From positions 796,001 through 860,000 of the forward strand of contig NZ_CP008852.1 of NCBI RefSeq assembly GCF_000725345.1: 64,000 bases of DNA, written 5' to 3'. Under the pieces are notes generated by a model. That model was not told the DNA's origin. It saw only the letters and a list, made by a program, of their open reading frames with translations, and ran no database searches. Positions within the stretch are counted from its first letter, which is position 1; every line of letters starts with the position of its first letter. This DNA comes from Pelosinus sp. UFO1 (GTDB taxonomy: Bacteria > Bacillota > Negativicutes > DSM-13327). The position numbers and the translations under genes are program-made. Below are positions 58,440 to 64,000 of the stretch, piece after piece.

Positions 58440-59075
58440 ATGAATGTTTTATTGGTAAATGGTAGCCCTCACGCCAATGGTTGTACCTATACGGCACTTG
58501 AAGAAGTGGCAAAGACGCTAAACACCGAGGGTATTGAAACACAGATATTCCAGGTTGGAACAAAACCTCTGGCCGGTTGTATTGCCTGCAAAACTTGCGC
58601 AAAAAACGGGCGCTGCGTTTTTTCGGATAGTGTCAACGACTTCCTTGATCTCGTCAAAGATGCCGATGGATTTATTTTTGGTTCCCCTGTGCATTATGCG
58701 GCCGCAAGCGGTGCGATTACTTCCTTCATGGATCGCGCATTTTATACGGACTTGCTTGCAGGTAGACAGTCTTTTTACTTAAAACCAGCTGCGGCCATTG
58801 TTTCTGCCAGGAGGGCAGGAACAACTGCTACCTTTGACCAGCTTAACAAGTATTTCACCATATCGGAGATGCCTGTGATCTCATCTCGTTATTGGAATAT
58901 GGTTCACGGTGCCACTCCGGAAGATGTGAAAAAAGATCTGGAAGGACTGCAGACAATGCGCGTACTGGCAAGGAATATGGCATGGTTTCTGAGGTGCAAG
59001 GAGGTTGGCATGAAAGCTGGCGTGCAGTTCCCTGTGAAGGAAGAACGCATAAACACTAATTTTATTAGAGAATGA
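58440..59075 (+). CDS. NADPH-dependent FMN reductase-like flavoprotein
   Basis: 211-aa flavodoxin-fold oxidoreductase. FMN loop GSPHANGCTYT, cysteine pair in GCIACKTCAKNGRC as in iron-sulfur flavoprotein-like members, and GSPVHYAAASGAITSFMDR. Likely reduces FMN, quinones or electrophiles in the cytoplasm. The ATG at 58440 follows TGGAGG; an upstream ATG is less likely. Confidence 0.9.
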   Translation: MNVLLVNGSPHANGCTYTALEEVAKTLNTEGIETQIFQVGTKPLAGCIACKTCAKNGRCVFSDSVNDFLDLVKDADGFIFGSPVHYAAASGAITSFMDRAFYTDLLAGRQSFYLKPAAAIVSARRAGTTATFDQLNKYFTISEMPVISSRYWNMVHGATPEDVKKDLEGLQTMRVLARNMAWFLRCKEVGMKAGVQFPVKEERINTNFIRE

Positions 59076-59096
59076 TCCAGATTTTTCCATAAATAG

Positions 59097-59204
59097 GCTC
59101 GTATCGAAGATGTGGTAGCGGCTCTTTTAATTAAGTTAACACCTGAAGAAATTGCGTTGCTGGAAGAGTCGTATGTGCCGCATTCAGTGCTTGGTATGAT
59201 GTAA
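59097..59204 (+). pseudogene. C-terminal fragment of an aldo/keto reductase
   Basis: 36 in-frame codons ending in TAA. They read IEDVVAALLIKLTPEEIALL and on to ESYVPHSVLGMM, the typical end of a long-chain AKR (an EEI..LEE.Y.PH..G tail). No barrel or start remains. It shows that a seventh AKR gene was lost here. Confidence 0.7.
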
Positions 59205-59239
59205 TCGTGGTGCGGATATTCTGATGTCTCCTATATCTT

Positions 59240-59270
59240 AGTGCAGAACAACATGAGCTGCACTTTTTAT
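59240..59270 (+). terminator. Terminator behind the reductase unit
   Basis: AGTGCAG (59240-59246) pairs with CTGCACT (59258-59264), followed by T5. Confidence 0.75.
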
Positions 59271-59306
59271 TTTAATGCAATCACTTCTACATGACTATGA
59301 TACAAG

Positions 59307-59350
59307 AATGCACGATAACTTTGTAAACATTATCGTGCATTCTTTATATA
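59307..59350. terminator. 13-bp hairpin before merR copy 2
   Basis: GAATGCACGATAA (59307-59319) pairs with TTATCGTGCATTC (59331-59343), followed by a T-rich tail. Confidence 0.75.
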
Positions 59351-59414
59351 TATTGGTGGTGATGGATTGATTCATTATAGTACGGTAGCTGATAACTGAT
59401 CTATTTAAAAACTC

Positions 59415-59445
59415 TTGACCTAGAGCTAATTCCAAGTGTTATAAT
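59415..59445 (+). promoter_or_regulatory. MerR-type promoter 8, for merR copy 2
   Basis: -35 TTGACC (59415-59420), 19-bp spacer with TAGAGCTAATTCCAAG, -10 TATAAT (59440-59445), 26 bases before the merR start. Confidence 0.87.
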
Positions 59446-59470
59446 ATCAGATATTAGGAGGTGAAACAGC

Positions 59471-59857
59471 ATGGCGATTGCAGAAGTAAGTAAAAAATTT
59501 GATATTTCACAGGATACACTCCGCTATTATGAACGCATCGGACTGATTCCCCGTGTGAACCGTAATAAAAGCGGAATCAGGGAATATACGGAAGAAGACT
59601 GTAGGTGGGTCGAATTTATCAAATGTATGCGAAGTGCAGGTCTTCCGATTGAAGTATTGATTGAGTATGTTGCGCTGTTTCAACAGGGTGATGAAACAGC
59701 TGAGGCAAGAAAAGAACTCCTAATCGAGCAGCGTAGGCAGCTCATAATAAGAATGGAAGATATGAAGAAAACGCTGGAACGCCTGGATGATAAGATTGCA
59801 AGATATGAACAGGCAGTAGTTGAAGCAGAAAAAACACTGAGAAGGCCAGAGGACTAG
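59471..59857 (+). CDS. MerR-family regulator, AdhR-like (copy 2)
   Basis: 128-aa close paralogue of the regulator at 44789, differing at few positions. Winged helix AEVSKKFDISQDTLRYYERI, Cys52 in VEFIKCMRSAG at the AdhR sensing position, coiled-coil end RLDDKIARYEQAVVEAEKT. This copy has the longer, normal-looking C-terminus. It is autoregulated by the promoter at 59415. GGAGGTG precedes the ATG. Confidence 0.93.
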   Translation: MAIAEVSKKFDISQDTLRYYERIGLIPRVNRNKSGIREYTEEDCRWVEFIKCMRSAGLPIEVLIEYVALFQQGDETAEARKELLIEQRRQLIIRMEDMKKTLERLDDKIARYEQAVVEAEKTLRRPED

Positions 59858-60044
59858 TTTTTTATTATTAAAGAGGTATTTAAGAAATTAAAGAAGAATG
59901 GAATTAAAACGGAAGAAAATCAATAATTGGACCTTGTAATCGCGTATATAACAGATGCGACACCCTAGCTCTTTTGGGGGGGGGCGTAATCTTTTCGTAA
60001 AATTAGATTTTTGCGTATAGTATTAAATTGTATGGACACATTTA

Positions 60045-60087
60045 AAAACTCCCAGAAACCTTCAAAATCAAGGTTTCTGGGAGTTTT
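60045..60087. repeat. Hairpin repeat, copy 3
   Basis: AAAACTCCCAGAAACCTT pairs perfectly with its mirror around CAAAATC. Same core and loop as the repeats at 37745 and 43007, and the same right flank (CTAGTGGGCA). It separates merR copy 2 from the convergent hydrolase gene. Confidence 0.8.
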
Positions 60088-60190
60088 ATCATCTAGTGGG
60101 CACACCTATTACTTATCCAGTTACATGCGACTTAGTAAAACTATACACAAGATCAATGGACGCCTTGTCAATAGCTACAATAGCTGTTAA

Positions 60191-61564
60191 TTATTCGATA
60201 CTGCTCTGCCTGGCTAATTCTGTAATACGAGCCCAGTTCGCATTGACGGCAGCCGCAATTTTCTTCTTCCCATCGATGTCCAAATGCAGTCCGTCAACTG
60301 CCAATTTCGAAGGAAGGATTCCATTCGTGTATTTCATTTCACTCGCCACATCGATATGCACCTGAGTCCGGATGAAATTGTTAACTAACCGCATTTGCTC
60401 CTGCCAATCCGGGGTCGTAGGCTCATTAAAAACTTTTTTGATATTGTCCGGATTAATCGGCGGCAGCGTCATAAATACAGGCCGGATATTGTTAACGAGA
60501 CATTTTTCTTTCAACACCTTCAAATCTGCTATAACATTTTCTGCGGTGACTCCTCCCCGTAGACTGTTTGTACCAGCCAAAATTATTAGGTACTGAGGAT
60601 GAAAAGGCAAAACATCCCGCTCAAACCTTTCTACCATTGTTTCACTTGTATCACCGCTTTTGCCAAGGTTTATACTTGGGAAATCAAGATAATACTGATA
60701 GCTGTATTCCCAATCCGCCGGTGAATAGGAAATACTGCCGCCGCCGTGAGTGATACTGTCACCGAATGTAGCCACTGTAACATGTCTATTAGGGTTTATA
60801 CTGAATTTCCCGGCGTCTGAATACACCCCCACCGGATTTCCATCTTGGTCCAGGCCCCTGACTCTCCAGTAAAAAGCGTTCTTAGAAATTCTAGGATTTT
60901 TATCATAATAGTCAAATCCGACAGCTAATGCGGAGTTGATCCTATGGATGGATGGAACAATTCCGTTGGGGTTTTCCGGCAAATCATCTAGTATTTCAAC
61001 TTCATAATTTTCCGCTCCGGCGATTGGAATCCAAGCATAGACCGGATATAAGAGCGTAGCACCGGTACTCTGATTGAAAATGGAAGTAGGAATAGGTTTT
61101 TGAATAACGTTTTGCTGCCGATCAATATATACCTTTTCCGCATCAGAAAAAAGACCTATGGGGTTGCCATCCACATCCAGTCCGCGAACGCGCCAATAAA
61201 AGGAGTCTTCATTTAAATACACTGATAGGTCAGCATTAAACCCGTTAACATAGATCTTTTTTGTTGAAAAGAAACAAATTGGATATGTCGCAGATTTGTC
61301 GGGAGTTTTTGGGGGTTTAGTTAATAACTCAAGTTCATAGGCTACCGCTCCTTCGACCTTGGTCCAGGTCAACACAGGCTTTATAGAAGCCGGCCCTTCT
61401 TGGGAAAAATGAACGGTTGGAACGGGTTTATTTATCCGCGCATGTGCCAAGCATGCAGCCCACGCCGACACCACATTGGTAGTCCCGGAAAATCCTGCCC
61501 AAACTAGCATTGCAACACTTAATGAAACAATCAAAAAAGCACTTCTACATAATATCCTTCTCAT
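60191..61564 (-). CDS. Exported SGNH/GDSL hydrolase with two Fn3-like repeats
   Basis: 457 aa with a signal peptide (about residues 1-34). Two tandem beta-domains follow, each ending in FYWRVRGLDxDGNPxGxxSDA (about 45-150 and 155-262), like carbohydrate- or surface-binding Fn3-type modules. The C-terminal esterase domain (about 268-450) has GDSITHGG with the catalytic Ser, GTNS, and DGLHLDIDG with Asp and His. It should deacylate an extracellular substrate such as a glycan ester. A MerR-type promoter lies just upstream on this strand. Confidence 0.88.
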   Translation of the reverse strand: MRRILCRSAFLIVSLSVAMLVWAGFSGTTNVVSAWAACLAHARINKPVPTVHFSQEGPASIKPVLTWTKVEGAVAYELELLTKPPKTPDKSATYPICFFSTKKIYVNGFNADLSVYLNEDSFYWRVRGLDVDGNPIGLFSDAEKVYIDRQQNVIQKPIPTSIFNQSTGATLLYPVYAWIPIAGAENYEVEILDDLPENPNGIVPSIHRINSALAVGFDYYDKNPRISKNAFYWRVRGLDQDGNPVGVYSDAGKFSINPNRHVTVATFGDSITHGGGSISYSPADWEYSYQYYLDFPSINLGKSGDTSETMVERFERDVLPFHPQYLIILAGTNSLRGGVTAENVIADLKVLKEKCLVNNIRPVFMTLPPINPDNIKKVFNEPTTPDWQEQMRLVNNFIRTQVHIDVASEMKYTNGILPSKLAVDGLHLDIDGKKKIAAAVNANWARITELARQSSIE

Positions 61565-61636
61565 CGATTGCCTCCCTTAATTACTATGAAGAGTTTTAAT
61601 TAACGTACTGCATAAGTAAAAGTAGTATTTTCATTT

Positions 61637-61667
61637 ATGTTACAACGTGGAGTGCACTCAAAGTCAA
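61637..61667 (-). promoter_or_regulatory. MerR-type promoter 9, for the SGNH hydrolase
   Basis: Minus strand: -35 TTGACT (61667-61662), 19-bp spacer with TTGAGTGCACTCCACG, -10 TAACAT (61642-61637). Confidence 0.8.
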
Positions 61668-61720
61668 TAGGTTTGATAAAAAAAATTAACCCAACAGCCC
61701 AACGGCTTAACGCGAAAAGG

Positions 61721-61750
61721 CCCTCCCAATTATGATGGGAGGGTTGTTTA
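61721..61750 (+). terminator. Short hairpin between divergent promoters
   Basis: CCCTCCCA (61721-61728) pairs with TGGGAGGG (61736-61743), then TTGTTT. It lies between promoters 9 and 10 and may insulate them. Confidence 0.7.
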
Positions 61751-61768
61751 ACTATACGCAAAAAAAAC

Positions 61769-61799
61769 TTGACTTTGAGTTCACTCCAAGTAGTAGACT
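61769..61799 (+). promoter_or_regulatory. MerR-type promoter 10, before the merR remnant and the reductase at 61992
   Basis: -35 TTGACT (61769-61774), 19-bp spacer with TTGAGTTCACTCCAAG, -10 TAGACT (61794-61799). Confidence 0.88.
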
Positions 61800-61819
61800 G
61801 ATTCCATGGAGTTAAACAG

Positions 61820-61903
61820 ACGATTGCAGAAGTAAGTGAGCAATGCATATTTTACAGCATACACTTCACTATATCAAACGGGATGCTATTGATGCCGTTG
61901 TAG
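61820..61903 (+). pseudogene. Decayed 5' fragment of a third merR gene
   Basis: The stretch begins ACGATTGCAGAAGTAAGTGAG, nearly identical to codons 3-8 of the two intact merR genes, and stays colinear with them for some 60 more bases (CATACACTTCACTAT against GATACACTCCGCTAT). There is no in-frame start, and a TAG ends the frame at 61901-61903. The ATG at 61806 is in another frame. The fully formed promoter 10 lies at the expected distance upstream. Confidence 0.7.
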
Positions 61904-61991
61904 GCGTAATTGCGGCACTTTTACTCGAAACAGCATTATCTGTTTAGTTACAATTCCTTCATTAAATTTAGAATAAAAAGGTGGGTTTATT

Positions 61992-63140
61992 TTGCTGTAT
62001 AGAAAGTTCGGAAAAACAAATGAGATGGTTTCTGCTTTAGGTTTTGGCTGTATGAGGCTGCCGATTATTGACAATGATCCAACTAAAATCGATGAAGAAA
62101 AAGCATTACAGTTGATACGGCATGCTATTGATTCTGGAGTCAACTATATTGATACGGCCTATCCTTATCATGGAACCGGTTTTACTCAGGGGGGAGCAAG
62201 TGAGCCTTTTGTTGCTAAAGCTCTGAAAGATGGCTATAGAAACAAAGTCAATATAGCAACAAAGCTTCCAACTTGGCTGATAAAAACGAGAGCAGATATG
62301 GATCGATATTTAAATGAACAACTGGAACGGCTTGAGACAGATGTAATTGACTTTTATTTACTCCATAATTTAAATAATAATGTTTGGCCGCAGTTAAAAG
62401 AGGCAGGAGTTAAAGAATTTTTGGATCAGGCCATTAAAGATGGGAAAATCAGATATGCCGGGTTTTCCTTCCATGAACAAGGCGGGTTATTTAAAGAAAT
62501 AGTAGATTACTATGACTGGTCATTTTGTCAAATTCAATATAATATTTTAGACGAAAATTACCAAGCGGGAAAAGAAGGTCTGGAATACGCTGCTAAGAAA
62601 GGCTTAGGCGTTGCCATTATGGAACCGTTAAGGGGAGGTAACCTGGCAAGGTTGCCCAAAGATGCAAAAGCTGTTGTTGATCAAGCCGACATCACAAGAA
62701 CTCCGGCAGAGTGGGCCTTGAGGTGGGTCTGGAATCACCCTGAGGTATCCGTTGTATTAAGTGGCATGAATGAGATGGAGCATGTTATTGAGAATATTAG
62801 AGTGGCTGGGGAAGCACAAGCCAATTCTTTAACGGCAAAAGAAGTAGCTATTGTTGAAGCAGTGAAGAAAATCTTTAAAGACAAAATAAAAGTCAATTGT
62901 ACAGGATGTGCTTACTGCATGCCTTGCCCTATCGGCGTCAATATCCCGATATGCTTCTCTACATATAATGATCATTGGGTTTTTGACGGTGCACCTGAAG
63001 CAAAATTTATGTATGGAGCATGGTCGAAAATGGGGGCTCCTGCTTCTAAATGCGTGGAATGTGGTAAATGCGAAAGTCATTGTCCACAAGGGCTTGAAAT
63101 TCGCAAGCAATTAAAGAACGTCGTAGAAGCGTTTGAATAG
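61992..63140 (+). CDS. AKR-ferredoxin fusion oxidoreductase
   Basis: 382 aa; starts with TTG after AAGGTGG. Aldo/keto reductase barrel with complete tetrad (YIDTAYPYHGTG, IATKLP, YLLHNLN), then a C-terminal domain with CTGCAYCMPCP and CVECGKCESHCPQ. Close in design to the protein at 41778. It probably uses promoter 10, reading through the merR remnant. Likely cytoplasmic reductase fed by ferredoxin or NAD(P)H. Confidence 0.92.
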   Translation: MLYRKFGKTNEMVSALGFGCMRLPIIDNDPTKIDEEKALQLIRHAIDSGVNYIDTAYPYHGTGFTQGGASEPFVAKALKDGYRNKVNIATKLPTWLIKTRADMDRYLNEQLERLETDVIDFYLLHNLNNNVWPQLKEAGVKEFLDQAIKDGKIRYAGFSFHEQGGLFKEIVDYYDWSFCQIQYNILDENYQAGKEGLEYAAKKGLGVAIMEPLRGGNLARLPKDAKAVVDQADITRTPAEWALRWVWNHPEVSVVLSGMNEMEHVIENIRVAGEAQANSLTAKEVAIVEAVKKIFKDKIKVNCTGCAYCMPCPIGVNIPICFSTYNDHWVFDGAPEAKFMYGAWSKMGAPASKCVECGKCESHCPQGLEIRKQLKNVVEAFE

Positions 63141-63151
63141 TTATTAAGAAA

Positions 63152-63190
63152 GCTGCAGACATATTAGAATGTTTCTAATATGTCTGCAGC
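63152..63190 (+). terminator. 18-bp perfect hairpin after the last reductase
   Basis: GCTGCAGACATATTAGAA (63152-63169) pairs with its mirror (63173-63190). No T-run follows, so termination is uncertain. Confidence 0.65.
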
Positions 63191-63311
63191 AATGCGGAAT
63201 TGGATAAGCAATATTTCTTTTGCAGGACATATGTGGAATATGGTGAAAAGATAGAGTGAGTCGTAAGAAATAGATACTGGTGAATAAAAATATGTAATGG
63301 AGAGCTATACA

Positions 63312-64000
63312 ATGAAAGTGTTATATTATGATTGTTTTTGCGGCATCAGCGGCGATATGAATCTAGGTGCACTCTTGGATTTGGGGGTAGATGAAGCTTA
63401 TTTAAGGCAGGAGTTGTCTAAGCTGAATCTAGATGCTGAATATGAGCTGCAGGTAAAAAAGGATAACAAAAAAGGAATAAGCGGAACTAGAGTGGATGTA
63501 GTATTAAAGGATGTAATGCATATTCATAAGCACGACCACCACGGCGAACATCATGACCACCATCATCATGAAGCACAGGCCGGTATGGAGTCTGACAATG
63601 GTCATACTCACCATGCTCATAGAAACTTAAAGGATATTGAAAATATAATAATAAGCAGCAGTTTAAGTGATAGAGTTAAAAAAATAAGCTTGGATATTTT
63701 TATGGAGGTAGCTAAGGCCGAAGCAAAGGTTCATGGAAAGCCTCTATATGAAGTGCACTTCCATGAGGTTGGGGCCGTTGACTCAATTGTTGATATTGTG
63801 GGAGCCGCTGTGTGTTTAGATTATTTAAAAGTTGATAAGATTATGGCTTCATCGGTTCAGGTAGGAGGAGGGTTTGTAAAATGTGCTCATGGTATCATTC
63901 CCATTCCGGCACCTGCAACAGTAGAAATCTTAAAGAATGTCCCCATAAAATCAGGTATAGTGCCTTTTGAAACAACTACGCCTACTGGGGCTGCGATATT
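63312..64000 (+). CDS. larC: LarC nickel-pincer cofactor synthesis protein, cut by window end
   Basis: The N-terminal 229 codons of LarC, which inserts nickel into the pyridinium bis-thiocarboxylate cofactor of lactate racemase and related enzymes. It starts MKVLYYDCFCGISGDMNLGA, typical of the family. A long His-rich loop (about residues 72-108, HKHDHHGEHHDHHHH) should bind nickel. VHFHEVGAVDSIVDIVGA and GIIPIPAPATVEIL follow. GGAG precedes the ATG. The frame is open to the last base; larB, larE and larA may lie beyond the window. Confidence 0.94.
   Translation, partial: MKVLYYDCFCGISGDMNLGALLDLGVDEAYLRQELSKLNLDAEYELQVKKDNKKGISGTRVDVVLKDVMHIHKHDHHGEHHDHHHHEAQAGMESDNGHTHHAHRNLKDIENIIISSSLSDRVKKISLDIFMEVAKAEAKVHGKPLYEVHFHEVGAVDSIVDIVGAAVCLDYLKVDKIMASSVQVGGGFVKCAHGIIPIPAPATVEILKNVPIKSGIVPFETTTPTGAAI

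Overview
The window looks like a chromosomal segment of an anaerobic, Gram-negative-type Firmicute, most likely a Negativicute of the Sporomusa/Pelosinus kind. This is an inference from gene content and codon style: low G+C, strong AGGAGG ribosome sites, many TTG/GTG starts, C4-dicarboxylate transporters, an 11-gene nuo operon without the NADH module, many ferredoxin-fused aldo/keto reductases, LarC. No rRNA, tRNA, CRISPR array, intact insertion sequence or prophage was seen.

Region 1 (0-15.5 kb): organic-acid metabolism and sensing. A PAS-GGDEF diguanylate cyclase is followed by a LysR regulator with a GlcD/GlcF-type 2-hydroxyacid dehydrogenase pair and a DcuC-type permease. Next come an unrecognised 299-aa protein, a second LysR gene divergent from an aspartase/fumarase-superfamily lyase, two more dicarboxylate-type carriers (DASS and DctA families) and a Cache-type chemoreceptor.

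Region 2 (15.6-26.6 kb): a 94-aa conserved small protein, a three-gene module on the minus strand (VWA/metallopeptidase, MoxR-type AAA ATPase, DUF4116-like repeat protein), then a PRD regulator with an ascorbate-type PTS (EIIB, EIIC), a small helical protein, a class II aldolase and a P-loop kinase. Between regulator and EIIB lies a short reading frame broken by two stops.

Region 3 (26.6-37.3 kb): nuoABCDHIJKLMN in the standard order with nuoEFG absent, preceded by a long leader with a CRP-like site placed at about -41.5 from a plausible start. Three stacked hairpins close the operon and a group II intron 5' remnant sits directly behind the last one.

Region 4 (37.3-63.2 kb): an aldehyde/electrophile-response island. 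It holds six aldo/keto reductases (three with C-terminal ferredoxin domains) plus a fragment of a seventh, two AdhR-like MerR regulators and the remnant of a third, MATE and MFS transporters, a Tat-exported DUF362 protein, exported cupin, carboxymuconolactone-decarboxylase-like and dienelactone-hydrolase-like proteins, membrane-anchored flavodoxins with a DUF4405 protein, an SDR, an FMN reductase, an AraC regulator and an exported SGNH hydrolase. Ten MerR-type promoters, each with an exact 19-bp spacer and a TTGGAGTTAACTCCAA-like dyad, tie most of these units into one regulon. The island also carries two families of dispersed repeats. The window ends inside larC (nickel-pincer cofactor synthesis).
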